Shown here piece after piece: positions 25,829 through 34,070 of a DNA stretch of 64,000 bases. Each line of letters opens with the position of its first letter. Position 1 is the stretch's first letter. This DNA comes from Polynucleobacter paneuropaeus (lineage in GTDB: Bacteria > Pseudomonadota > Gammaproteobacteria > Burkholderiales > Burkholderiaceae): positions 1,221,454 to 1,285,453 of the forward strand of contig NZ_CP030085.1 in NCBI RefSeq assembly GCF_003261235.1. Direction: 5' to 3'. A program made the translations under genes and the position numbers. Below the pieces are notes generated by a model, which was given only the letters and a program-made list of their open reading frames with translations, was not told the DNA's origin and did not search any database.

Positions 25829-26785
25829 CTAACGTAACTCAGAATCGCTATCGTTTTTATTAGCACTCAGCGGAGCAGGCTCTAGCAAGATTGTGTTGCC
25901 AGCATTACCAGGACGTACTTTTACCCCCTGAAAGTACAAATCGACTTGACTCAAACCTGCGGTCAAGACCTTCAAAGGCGCCTTGCCATAAACACTAGCC
26001 CCAATTCCGGGCTCTAATTGCTTAGACTGGCTTTTACCAGTAGCGTCAAGAACACAGACTACCTGCGGAGTCTTAGCAACGAGATACACCATGTCAGCAG
26101 ACTTCTTGGGTGCATCAGCCCTAAAGCTAGCAACACTAGCATCAGCAACTGGACATTCAGTAGCAGCAGGACTTGAGGCAACTATAGCAATCGGTACAGC
26201 CGCAACTACTGGTGCTGGGTTAGTTTGAGGGCTAGCTTCGGTTGGAGTCTCAGGAGGTGTAGATGCGGTGGCAGATTCTGCTTTTACCAGTTCAACAGGG
26301 GTAGTCGCTGTCTCAATAATGGCACTAAAAAAGGTTGACTGCAGAATTACAAACGCAAATCCAGCAACCGTAATCAATCCCATGATCGGTAGCCATTTTT
26401 TCATTTTGACTGAAGGTGAATGGAACGTCTTTGCTGGCTTTGTCTTTTTGATCGCCTCTTCCGCAACTGATGGAGTCAAAATTGGCTCAACCCCATCATT
26501 GATCGCCGCATTAGGATTCTCTACTGCTGGCATCTGTGAAACCAAATCTCCAAAGTCAAACGCTTGTTCGGGACTCAACTTTAAGAGCTCCGCTACTCTC
26601 TTAGCAGCGGTAAATTTGATATTGGCACTATAAAAAGAATTTTGCTCTCCATTTTCAATTTGCTCAATCTGGCGTGCTGATAAGCATGCCTTTTGGGATA
26701 ATTCCTTAATACTCAGACCAAGCTTCTCCCTTGCGGCAATAAAAACTTCCTTGCGAATTATCGGTGGTGCAGCTAAATTTTTCAT
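25829..26785 (-). CDS. RodZ-like protein with XRE helix-turn-helix and membrane anchor
   Basis: 318 residues: cytoplasmic XRE-type helix-turn-helix (about 12-75, LGLSIKELSQKACLSARQIE), a linker with KKTKPAK, one membrane segment (WLPIMGLITVAGFAFVILQS, about 130-150), a Pro/Ala/Thr-rich periplasmic linker and a C-terminal beta domain (VDLYFQGVKVRPGNAGNTIL) as in RodZ. RodZ links MreB to cell-wall synthesis, but the usual ispG neighbour is absent, so this may be a second, divergent member. It starts four bases after the stop of a paralogous gene. Confidence 0.75.
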   Translation of the reverse strand: MKNLAAPPIIRKEVFIAAREKLGLSIKELSQKACLSARQIEQIENGEQNSFYSANIKFTAAKRVAELLKLSPEQAFDFGDLVSQMPAVENPNAAINDGVEPILTPSVAEEAIKKTKPAKTFHSPSVKMKKWLPIMGLITVAGFAFVILQSTFFSAIIETATTPVELVKAESATASTPPETPTEASPQTNPAPVVAAVPIAIVASSPAATECPVADASVASFRADAPKKSADMVYLVAKTPQVVCVLDATGKSQSKQLEPGIGASVYGKAPLKVLTAGLSQVDLYFQGVKVRPGNAGNTILLEPAPLSANKNDSDSELR

Positions 26786-26789
26786 TTAG

Positions 26790-27182
26790 TTAAAGCCTGG
26801 CCGTATATTTATCACGCCGCAGAAGGGAGCTACGGTGTCGTGTAGGGCCAGTTGTTTCTTTTGCTTCTCTTGTTTCGATAGTTTCTTGTGGTGCAGGATT
26901 AACAGTTGATTGATCAATTTGAGTGTCTTGATCGCCTGCAATATCTGAGCTTTTAAAAATCAATGCTTCATTCAACTTCAAGAGGTTTGCTATTTTTTTA
27001 GCAGCAGTATTTTTTATCTTTAAACTGTAGAAAGAGCTTTGTCCACCATTTTCAATTTGCTCAACTTGTCGCACCGAGAGACAGGCCTTGGACGCTAACT
27101 CCTGAATGCTTAAACCAAGTGCTTCCCGCGCCTTGATAAAAGCAGTCTGATCAAGCTCTAAAAATTCTGTGAATGTATTCAT
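26790..27182 (-). CDS. XRE-family helix-turn-helix protein, paralogue of the RodZ-like neighbour
   Basis: 130 residues. Its first 75 match the N-terminus of the next gene closely (KACLSVRQVEQIENG-QSSFYS against KACLSARQIEQIENG-QNSFYS), so the two arose by tandem duplication. It lacks any membrane or periplasmic part; after a Thr/Glu-rich linker it ends RRDKYTARL, which may be a remnant of the juxtamembrane basic stretch. The ATG is at 27182 with no clear ribosome binding site. It could be a regulator or a soluble RodZ fragment. Confidence 0.7.
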   Translation of the reverse strand: MNTFTEFLELDQTAFIKAREALGLSIQELASKACLSVRQVEQIENGGQSSFYSLKIKNTAAKKIANLLKLNEALIFKSSDIAGDQDTQIDQSTVNPAPQETIETREAKETTGPTRHRSSLLRRDKYTARL

Positions 27183-27419
27183 CAAATCAGATCAATCTAG
27201 CACTTTGCTACTCATGGACATTCGAGATTCCTCTACCCGAATTGCAATTAAAAGATAACCTACTGAAATATAAGCGATAAGTGTTTCATTTCAAAGTAGC
27301 CCAAGAGGGAATGTAATTCACTCTTTTATATTGCAGTGCAACATAATAGACTCGACATACATCACGGCACAATAGAGCCTTTACAAATTCAGCAAATATC
27401 ACTTTGGAGTACTAAGTAG

Positions 27420-29111
27420 ATGAAACGCCTTAACGAACGCTCAAGACACGTAACCGAGGGAGTCGCTAGAGCTCCTAACCGCTCCATGTATTACGCAATG
27501 GGCTATCAGGAAAAGGATTTTTCTAAACCGATGGTGGGGGTGGCCAATGGTCATTCGACCATTACTCCCTGTAATAGCGGTTTACAAAAACTCGCAGATG
27601 CCGCAATCATTGCACTTGAAGAAGCTGGCGCTAAAGCGCAGGTGTTTGGCACTCCAACCGTCTCAGATGGAATTGGTATGGGCACCGAGGGTATGAAATA
27701 CTCCCTGATCTCTCGTGAAGTGATCGCCGATAGTATCGAGACTTGTGTCAATGGTCTTTGGCAAGACGGCGTTGTCGTGATTGGTGGTTGCGATAAAAAC
27801 ATGCCTGGCGGCATGATGGCAATCGCGCGCACTAACGTACCGGCAATTTATGTTTACGGCGGAACGATTAAGCCCGGACATTTCAAAGGCAAAGAACTCA
27901 ATATTGTTTCTGCATTCGAAGCCGTTGGTGAATTTACATCGGGTCGCTTAAGCGAAGAAGACCTCAAGGGTGTAGAACAACACGCGTGCCCAGGCAGCGG
28001 TTCTTGCGGTGGTATGTATACCGCGAATACGATGAGCTCTTCCTTCGAAGCATTGGGTATGAGTCTGCCCTACTCCTCCACAATGTCTAACGTAGATGAA
28101 GAGAAAGTGGCCAGCGCCGCTGAATCAGCACGAGTTTTAGTAGAAGCAATTAAAAATAACTTGCGTCCACGTGACATCATCACCAAAAAATCGATTGAGA
28201 ATGCAGTGAGCGTGATCATGGCGGTGGGTGGCTCAACTAATGCCGTTCTGCACTACCTGGCGATCACCAGTGCAGCGGAGATTGATTGGACGATTGATGA
28301 CTTTGAAAGAATTCGTAAAAAGGTTCCCGTCATCGTCGATATGAAGCCTTCTGGCACTTATTTAGCAACCGATTTACATGAAGCAGGCGGCATTCCGCAA
28401 GTCATGAAGATTTTGCTCGATGGTGGACTCTTGCATGGTGATTGCATGACGATTACCGGTAAGACCATCGCCGAAGTATTAAAAGACGTTCCTTCGGTAC
28501 CCCGCGCTGATCAAAAAGTGATTCGCACTCTAGACAACCCTATGTACAAGCAAGGTCACTTAGCAATCCTAAAGGGAAATATTTCTCCTGAGGGTTGCGT
28601 AGCAAAGATTACTGGCTTAAAGAACCCTTCCATTACTGGCCCAGCACGCGTCTTTGATTCCGAAGATGATGCGATGCAGGCCATCATGGCCCAGAAGATT
28701 CAGGATGGAGATGTGGTTGTCATACGCTACGAGGGTCCTAAGGGTGGTCCTGGTATGCGTGAGATGCTCGCTCCTACCTCCGCTCTTGTCGGGCAAGGTC
28801 TGGGTGAAACTGTAGGTCTGATCACCGATGGTCGCTTCTCAGGTGGCACTTGGGGTATGGTTGTTGGTCACGTCGCTCCTGAAGCCTATGTGGGTGGCAC
28901 GATTGCGCTGATTGAAGAAGGCGATTCAGTCACGATTGATGCACACAAGCTTCTTATTCAACTCAATGTGAGTGAAGAAGAAATTGCTAGGCGTCGCGCT
29001 GCTTGGAAAAAACCAAAGCCACGTTATACCCGTGGCCTCTTAGCAAAATACGCTAGCTTGGCTAGCACTGCTAGTAAAGGTGCAGTAACTGACCTAGATT
29101 TAGATCTCTAA
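27420..29111 (+). CDS. ilvD: Dihydroxy-acid dehydratase
   Basis: Makes the 2-keto acids of valine and isoleucine. 563 residues; Fe-S ligands visible as Cys51 (TPCNSGL), Cys124 (GGCDKNMPGG) and the CPGSGSCGGMYTANTM segment at 190-205. GGAG site before ATG. The 234-base upstream gap contains a TTGCA-G-TGCAA palindrome (27331-27341) and no other gene. A strong terminator follows. Confidence 0.98.
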   Translation: MKRLNERSRHVTEGVARAPNRSMYYAMGYQEKDFSKPMVGVANGHSTITPCNSGLQKLADAAIIALEEAGAKAQVFGTPTVSDGIGMGTEGMKYSLISREVIADSIETCVNGLWQDGVVVIGGCDKNMPGGMMAIARTNVPAIYVYGGTIKPGHFKGKELNIVSAFEAVGEFTSGRLSEEDLKGVEQHACPGSGSCGGMYTANTMSSSFEALGMSLPYSSTMSNVDEEKVASAAESARVLVEAIKNNLRPRDIITKKSIENAVSVIMAVGGSTNAVLHYLAITSAAEIDWTIDDFERIRKKVPVIVDMKPSGTYLATDLHEAGGIPQVMKILLDGGLLHGDCMTITGKTIAEVLKDVPSVPRADQKVIRTLDNPMYKQGHLAILKGNISPEGCVAKITGLKNPSITGPARVFDSEDDAMQAIMAQKIQDGDVVVIRYEGPKGGPGMREMLAPTSALVGQGLGETVGLITDGRFSGGTWGMVVGHVAPEAYVGGTIALIEEGDSVTIDAHKLLIQLNVSEEEIARRRAAWKKPKPRYTRGLLAKYASLASTASKGAVTDLDLDL

Positions 29112-29149
29112 GCCAATCTCTCACTTCGTGTACTGAGTGAGGAATAGAA

Positions 29150-29175
29150 AAGCCCCTAGCAATAGGGGCTTTTTT
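29150..29175 (+). terminator. ilvD terminator
   Basis: AAGCCCCTA (29150-29158), loop GCAA, TAGGGGCTT (29163-29171) followed by TTTT. Confidence 0.92.
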
Positions 29176-29195
29176 CATGGCTAGGTTTGAATGAC

Positions 29196-29663
29196 TTAGT
29201 GCATATTCATGCCACTGCCAACTGCATTGACCGGCAACTTCACTTCTACTTCACCCGCCTTGGCAAACTTGAGTTTGACTGGCACAGTTTCACCCGCTTT
29301 CAATGGTGCTTTGATATTCATCAGCATGATGTGATAACCGCCAGGCTTGAGATCAACTGATCCGTTAGCAGGCACAACGATATCTTTAACCTGTCCCATT
29401 TTCATCACATTACCTTCCATCGACATCTGGTGCAGTTGAACTTCGCCAGCTGCAGGAGAACTGGCTGAAACCAATTGATCGGCGGCAGTACCACCATTTT
29501 CAATCTTCATAAAAGCGCCGGCAGCTGGCTGTCCTGGCGCTGTAGCACGAACATACGCATTCTCAATCTTGATGGAGCCTACTTTAGCTTCTTGAGCCTG
29601 AACGCATCCAGTAAAAGCCATTAATGCAATACTGAATAGCCAGCCTGTTTGATTCTTTATCAT
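29196..29663 (-). CDS. Periplasmic copper chaperone PCu(A)C
   Basis: 155 residues with a signal peptide. The copper motif H-X10-M-X21-H-X-M is exact: His78, Met89, His111, Met113. This family delivers Cu(I) to the CuA or CuB site of cytochrome oxidase. The C-terminus adds another Met/His group (SGMNMH). AAGGAG ribosome binding site. It is divergent from a TlpA-like thioredoxin whose start lies 14 bases away, and close to two further export genes; together they suggest copper handling. Confidence 0.93.
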   Translation of the reverse strand: MIKNQTGWLFSIALMAFTGCVQAQEAKVGSIKIENAYVRATAPGQPAAGAFMKIENGGTAADQLVSASSPAAGEVQLHQMSMEGNVMKMGQVKDIVVPANGSVDLKPGGYHIMLMNIKAPLKAGETVPVKLKFAKAGEVEVKLPVNAVGSGMNMH

Positions 29664-29677
29664 TACCTTCTCCTTAA

Positions 29678-30208
29678 ATGGAATTTCATGAAATACTCAT
29701 ACAAATGACACGCGTCTATCAAATTCTTTTTGTGTTGCTCACTTCTGCTCTAGCCAATATTGCTTTTGCCGGAATTGAAGTCGGCCAGCCCGCACCCAAT
29801 ATAGAAGGAACATTGATTGATGGCAAGCCCTTCTCGCTCCAAGCCAATAAAGGCAAAGTGGTCTTAGTCAATTTTTGGGCAAGTTGGTGCGAACCCTGCC
29901 GCGAAGAAATGCCAGCCATCGAAGCCTTTCTGAAAAAGAATAAATCCAAAGGATTGGAAGTCCTTGCTATCACCGTAGATAAACCGGCTGATATGCAACA
30001 AGCAAAACAGATCATGCAGAACTACCCCTTTCTATTTGCTGAGAAAAAACAAATGGATTACTCAGACTACGGGCGCATTTGGCGTATCCCCAGCACCTTC
30101 ATCATCGACAAACAAGGCATCCTCAGAAAGAATGGCATGACTGGTGATGCTAGAGTCGATACCAAACTTCTTGAAGAACTCGTTACTCCACTGCTAAATA
30201 CTCAATAG
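29678..30208 (+). CDS. TlpA/ResA-type periplasmic thioredoxin
   Basis: 176 residues (or 167 from an internal ATG at 29705). An N-terminal membrane/signal segment (YQILFVLLTSALANIAFA) is followed by an AhpC/TSA-type redoxin domain: LVNFWASWCEPCREEMPAI with the CEPC active pair, and IPSTFIID (cis-Pro). Such proteins keep haem or CuA-site cysteines reduced. Divergent from PCu(A)C, and tail-to-tail with the outer-membrane gene: its stop ends at 30208, adjacent to the other stop. Confidence 0.9.
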   Translation: MEFHEILIQMTRVYQILFVLLTSALANIAFAGIEVGQPAPNIEGTLIDGKPFSLQANKGKVVLVNFWASWCEPCREEMPAIEAFLKKNKSKGLEVLAITVDKPADMQQAKQIMQNYPFLFAEKKQMDYSDYGRIWRIPSTFIIDKQGILRKNGMTGDARVDTKLLEELVTPLLNTQ

Positions 30209-31273
30209 TTAAAAGTGCACTCGCACACCCATCGATGCAATGAAAGTGGGCGTTACCTGAATGCCATTTAAGTTCTGATATACAGGTAGTTGTACGTTTC
30301 CATATACCTGGGTTGCAGGAGTGAGCTGATATAACAATCCAGGAGTGGCGTATAAGAGTGTGCCCCCTGTTGCCCAAGTATCCGCTGCAGTACCGCTATC
30401 AGCGGTCTTATACAGATAATTGAACTGCAAAGTGGGTACCCATTTATCCCAGCCCTGATAGTTTGTGCCCACATTGATATTGAGTGCGTTGCCTGGTCGG
30501 TAGGAGGAGCCTCCAGTGCCGCCATTTGCGACGCTATTGAGTGAGGCAATGTTAGATGGAACGTTAGTAGGCTTCACAGTCGCCTGATACTGGACGTTAG
30601 CAAAGTAACCCCAGTTTTCAGTTTGGGGAATAAAGCCAAACTTATACACCCCAAGAATGGCGTCGGTTGAACCCGTTCCCAATTGCAATCCCCGATCTAC
30701 CGCCTGAGTGGTCCCGTTATTACCTGTCACCGTTTGAGAATTATTACCCGTTGGTAACTTCACTCCAAACTGAATACCCCAGTCTTTTTGTTCAGCAAAA
30801 CCAAAGTAGCGAGCAATCATTTTGATATCGCCAAAGCCGCTGGCTTGAGAGTGGTATCCATTGGTGCCAGTTGGCCAGCCGCCATCCCCATCATCCGCAT
30901 TAGCCGAACCATAAGTCATATGTGTCCGCATGATGTAAGGAAGAATGATAGTGGCACCCCACTTTTCACCATCGTTGTAATCCATAGATGCGGTAACGTA
31001 ATTATTTTGGGTGAAGCCTTCAACCTCAGCAGGTAATCCTGTTTTAGGGTTGATCGTATTTGCCGCTTGCTGTTGAGAAATTCTTCCAGTCCCTGAGCGC
31101 AACTGGTTTTGATTGAGGCTGTCATAACGCAGATCGAAGGTCCAGCCCTGGGAAGAACCCATTCCTTGCGTACCGATATCCGTATTAAGACTGCACCCAC
31201 AACTAGCACAAGCCATGACCTCTACCGCTGGCATCAGAAATGCCATTGCCAATATTAATTTTTTTAATTTCAT
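30209..31273 (-). CDS. Outer-membrane beta-barrel protein with CxxCxC N-terminus
   Basis: 354 residues. Signal peptide, then mature start CASCGCSLNTDIG, which may be a metal site or a lipidated Cys. The rest is alternating amphipathic strands (WTFDLRYDSL, YVTASMDYNDGEKWGATIIL, WGIQFGVKLPTGN) ending in VRVHF, an outer-membrane barrel end. Similar proteins are often found in copper or respiratory clusters, and may carry metal across the outer membrane. Substrate unknown. Followed on the other strand by TlpA. Confidence 0.8.
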   Translation of the reverse strand: MKLKKLILAMAFLMPAVEVMACASCGCSLNTDIGTQGMGSSQGWTFDLRYDSLNQNQLRSGTGRISQQQAANTINPKTGLPAEVEGFTQNNYVTASMDYNDGEKWGATIILPYIMRTHMTYGSANADDGDGGWPTGTNGYHSQASGFGDIKMIARYFGFAEQKDWGIQFGVKLPTGNNSQTVTGNNGTTQAVDRGLQLGTGSTDAILGVYKFGFIPQTENWGYFANVQYQATVKPTNVPSNIASLNSVANGGTGGSSYRPGNALNINVGTNYQGWDKWVPTLQFNYLYKTADSGTAADTWATGGTLLYATPGLLYQLTPATQVYGNVQLPVYQNLNGIQVTPTFIASMGVRVHF

Positions 31274-31331
31274 TTACTGCTCCAACAAGAATTACCTAAT
31301 GCATAGCAAGCGCTATGCCCTAATGACTAAA

Positions 31332-31697
31332 TTAGGCTTGTACTGGAGGAGCTGCTGAGGGAGGGCTTACCCAATTCGCGAGCGGCTTGGGTGATTGATA
31401 GAAAAGCGCTGGAAATAAAGCGTAGCTTTGAGGCGCGTCAACCGAGATGTGGCTCTCAAATGATGGCGTAATACTGGCATGAGCAAGGCAATAAGGACAG
31501 GCCTGCATTTTGACATCCGCTTTACCGGAATCATCCGACTGCATTTGTATCATCTTGCTGCCGGAAGTGGAGCACACTTCCATTGCAAAGCCGTTGGCAT
31601 TTTTGACTACTGCCTGAGAAATCGCAGGGGCAAGCGCGCTCATCAGAATCGATACTGCAGCGATCCAGTGGACGAGTTTGCGATTGCGGAATGTCAT
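31332..31697 (-). CDS. DUF2946 family protein
   Basis: 121 residues with a signal/membrane segment (LVHWIAAVSILMSALAPAISQA), conserved CS near residue 42 and CPYCLAHASI, matching DUF2946 small exported proteins commonly placed next to copper and TonB-linked genes. Lies 58 bases upstream of the barrel gene on the same strand, likely cotranscribed. A TAAAAT hexamer is nine bases before the ATG. Confidence 0.8.
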   Translation of the reverse strand: MTFRNRKLVHWIAAVSILMSALAPAISQAVVKNANGFAMEVCSTSGSKMIQMQSDDSGKADVKMQACPYCLAHASITPSFESHISVDAPQSYALFPALFYQSPKPLANWVSPPSAAPPVQA

Positions 31698-31732
31698 GAT
31701 GTGAAGATTTTACCTGATCAGTACAGATGAAA

Positions 31733-31757
31733 AAAAGGGCCCTTGTGGGCCCTTTTA
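31733..31757 (-). terminator. MFS gene terminator (bidirectional)
   Basis: AAAAGGGCCC, loop TTGT, GGGCCCTTTT, A- and T-runs at both ends, 20 bases past the MFS stop. Confidence 0.92.
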
Positions 31758-31776
31758 TTTTGATGTGTAGCTCAAA

Positions 31777-33039
31777 TTACATTGAGGCAGAACGCTCAAT
31801 CAATTTGCGACGCATTGGGCGCAATACAAACCAGGCCAAAATCGCCGCCGTACCGTTCAAGATGCTGGCTACCCAAAATACGGCTTCCCAACCACCAGTC
31901 GTTGCCATCAAGATGCTAGATAGAGGTACCAATAAGGAAGCAGTTCCTTTGGCGGTGTAGAGCAAGCCGGCATTACCCGCTGCGTACTGAGTACCGAAGG
32001 TATCGGCATTGGTTGAGGGGAACAAGCTATAAATCTCACCCCAAGCAAAGAATACTAAGCCGGTCAACAGAACGAACATCACTGGATCATGACCAAGGTA
32101 GTACAAACCCAGAATACCGAAGCACTCAAAAGTGAAGCACAGGGTCATGGTTTGCTCGCGACCAATCTTGTCAGATACCCAACCAAAGAATGGACGAGTC
32201 AGACCATTAAGTACACGATCGATTGTCAAAGCAAAAGTCAGCGCAGGCAAAGCTAAGCCCATGAGACTGACGGTAACGCCAGCAACTTGGAAGTCTTTAG
32301 CAATTGGGGCGAGTTGCGCTGTGGCCATTAAACCACCAGCAGCCACCATTACAAACATCAAATACATGATCCAGAACACTGGCTGCTTGACCATTTCCAT
32401 TGGACGAAAATCTTTACGAGTCTGAACAACTTTAGCCTTAACAGTTGTAATAGCACTCTTGACAGGCTTCGAAAGCAACAAACTCAAGATAACGACGATT
32501 GCACCCTGACCAATACCAAAGTACCAAAATGTCTCTTGATAACCCTGATTAGCAATCATATTGGCAATCGGAATCACCGTTGCGGCAGAGCCAGCACCAA
32601 ATCCAGCAGCGGTCATACCAGCTGCTAGGCCGCGACGATCAGGGAACCATTTAAGCGCATTACCCACGCAGGTACCGTAAACAGCACCAGCACCAACACC
32701 ACTCACTGCAGCAGCAAAATAGAGCATGGCCAAGGTGTCTGCTTGGGAATTAAGCACCCAACCTATGCCGCATAGTAATCCACCGAAAAATACTACAGGG
32801 CGAGGACCAAACTTATCAACCAGGTAACCCTCGATAGGAACTAACCAGGTCTCAGTCAATACGAAAATGGTGAAAGCAACTTGAATTGCTGCGCGACCCC
32901 AACCAAATTTAGCATCAATTGGGTTAACGAATAGCGTCCAACCATATTGCAAGTTTGCAATCATCGACATACATACAATGCCAATCAGTAACTGAAACCA
33001 ACGGCCGCCTAATGGTCCTGAAGTTTGCTCATTGCCCAT
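31777..33039 (-). CDS. MFS transporter of the oxalate/formate antiporter type
   Basis: 420 residues, 12 membrane helices. N-terminal WFQLLIGIVCMSMIANLQYGWTLFVNPI and DKFGPRPVVFFGG match the OxlT family. OxlT swaps oxalate for formate; close relatives may carry other carboxylates, and no oxalate-decarboxylating enzyme lies nearby, so the substrate is uncertain. Ribosome binding site TAGGAGATTACAG before the ATG, nearly identical to that of the small gene upstream. Confidence 0.87.
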   Translation of the reverse strand: MGNEQTSGPLGGRWFQLLIGIVCMSMIANLQYGWTLFVNPIDAKFGWGRAAIQVAFTIFVLTETWLVPIEGYLVDKFGPRPVVFFGGLLCGIGWVLNSQADTLAMLYFAAAVSGVGAGAVYGTCVGNALKWFPDRRGLAAGMTAAGFGAGSAATVIPIANMIANQGYQETFWYFGIGQGAIVVILSLLLSKPVKSAITTVKAKVVQTRKDFRPMEMVKQPVFWIMYLMFVMVAAGGLMATAQLAPIAKDFQVAGVTVSLMGLALPALTFALTIDRVLNGLTRPFFGWVSDKIGREQTMTLCFTFECFGILGLYYLGHDPVMFVLLTGLVFFAWGEIYSLFPSTNADTFGTQYAAGNAGLLYTAKGTASLLVPLSSILMATTGGWEAVFWVASILNGTAAILAWFVLRPMRRKLIERSASM

Positions 33040-33122
33040 CTGTAATCTCCTAGTATTTCAAATTATTTTGTGATCCAAGTTCATGCTGAATTTGGGTGAC
33101 CAATTTTTATGCAATTTGCGTT

Positions 33123-33173
33123 GTAATCACTTGACAGTAGTCAATAATTTTCATTTACATCACTAGTGATTAC
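33123..33173. promoter_or_regulatory. Nested palindromes upstream of the MFS gene
   Basis: GTAATCAC (33123-33130) and GTGATTAC (33166-33173) form an outer inverted repeat. Inside lie TTGAC-AGTA-GTCAA (33131-33144) and the perfect palindrome ATCACTAGTGAT (33159-33170). They begin 83 bases before the MFS start and look like a multi-site operator. No regulator gene is adjacent. Confidence 0.5.
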
Positions 33174-33220
33174 CCTTGCATAATTGGCGCTTCATTTGGA
33201 TTGAGATGGCAAATTGTGAC

Positions 33221-33247
33221 GAAAAAAAACCACCCGAAGGTGGTTAT
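33221..33247 (-). terminator. Terminator of the 34-residue gene
   Basis: AACCACC (33228-33234), loop CGAA, GGTGGTT (33239-33245); on the minus strand followed by eight T. It starts 22 bases after the small gene's stop. Confidence 0.92.
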
Positions 33248-33266
33248 CTATTCAGCATTCGCTGGA

Positions 33267-33371
33267 TTACATACCGCGATATGCGCCGTCAAAATCATAA
33301 TGACGAAGTTGCTGTTCAGTTGCAGAGCTGTCTTTGAAAATCTGGTTAATCATGTTGATTAGTTGAGTCAT
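33267..33371 (-). CDS. Compact 34-residue protein gene
   Basis: Encodes MTQLINMINQIFKDSS followed by ATEQQLRHYDFDGAYRGM, a short amphipathic helix then a polar, aromatic tail. It has every signal of a real gene: a promoter with perfect TATAAT and 17-base spacing, an AGGAG ribosome binding site seven bases from ATG, and a strong terminator. I do not recognise the family. It is hydrophilic, so not the short hydrophobic subunit seen with some MFS carriers. Too short for usual gene finders. It lies upstream of the MFS gene, separated by the terminator. Confidence 0.75.
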   Translation of the reverse strand: MTQLINMINQIFKDSSATEQQLRHYDFDGAYRGM

Positions 33372-33399
33372 TTGTAATCTCCTAAGGGTTAATACCTAG

Positions 33400-33428
33400 A
33401 TTATAACCCTAATAACATTTCCTTGCAA
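33400..33428 (-). promoter_or_regulatory. Sigma-70 promoter of the 34-residue gene
   Basis: On the minus strand TTGCAA (33423-33428), 17-base spacer, TATAAT (33400-33405, perfect). Expected transcript start about 22 bases before the ATG. Confidence 0.82.
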
Positions 33429-33506
33429 ACCCCTGGAAAGCGCCCAAAAGAGAGTAAATACAAACATTTAAGTGTTTGATTTAATTGAAATTTATCTTAT
33501 TTAAGG

Positions 33507-33582
33507 TGGTGCCGCTTGCCGGAATCGAACTGGCGACCTTTTCATTACGAATGAACTGCTCTACCAACTGAGCTAAAGCGGC
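33507..33582 (-). tRNA. tRNA-Thr (anticodon CGU)
   Basis: 76-base cloverleaf on the minus strand: acceptor GCCGCTT/AAGCGGC, D-arm GCTCAGTTGGTAGAGC, anticodon loop TTCGTAA (CGU, reading ACG), T-arm GGTTCGA-type CAGTTCGATTCCG, and encoded CCA. Confidence 0.97.
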
Positions 33583-33599
33583 GACTTGAGCTAGTAATT

Positions 33600-34070
33600 T
33601 TAACGGAAGCGGTCTAAAAGCTTTTTACTGCCTTTATCCAAGGCGGTTGAGTCCTTAATAAGGAATTGCAAGCCATTGGCATCTGAGATGAGTAGCGTAT
33701 TACCAGAGATCCGACGGATATCTTCCTCACCCTTTAGCCGAATGCGGGTTGGGCCACGATCAGTCTGAATATCCCAGATGCTGGGAGTAGCGAAGGTAGA
33801 GACCTTCACAATTCTTTCGATCACGGGCATAAATTCTCGGGTAGCTAGCTCTGCTTGAATAAGCTCAAGTTCGTTTTGAGGAATCGATGCTGTATCGGGA
33901 AACCAGCACAACTCTTTACCCGAGGAATCCATCAGGCCGATACCAGCCTCAATGGCCGTAATGGGAAAAGCGCGAACGGGATAAACGCCTACATGACGAG
34001 TACCAGCATGATCGATCAATACCAAGCTCCCAAGATCATCTCGTTCTAAGCGATGGGATTGATTTGTCAT
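33600..34070 (-). CDS. DUF1854 protein associated with cyanophycin genes
   Basis: 156 residues. LERDDLGSLVLIDHAGTRHVG, VYPVRAFPITAIEAGIGLM, DSSGKELCWF and VSTFATPSIWDIQTDRGPT are DUF1854 features. In betaproteobacteria this family is encoded beside an ABC transporter and cphA genes; its activity is not known. ATG at 34070 overlaps the ABC stop by one base (TGATG), so translation is coupled. A tRNA-Thr lies just downstream. Confidence 0.88.
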   Translation of the reverse strand: MTNQSHRLERDDLGSLVLIDHAGTRHVGVYPVRAFPITAIEAGIGLMDSSGKELCWFPDTASIPQNELELIQAELATREFMPVIERIVKVSTFATPSIWDIQTDRGPTRIRLKGEEDIRRISGNTLLISDANGLQFLIKDSTALDKGSKKLLDRFR

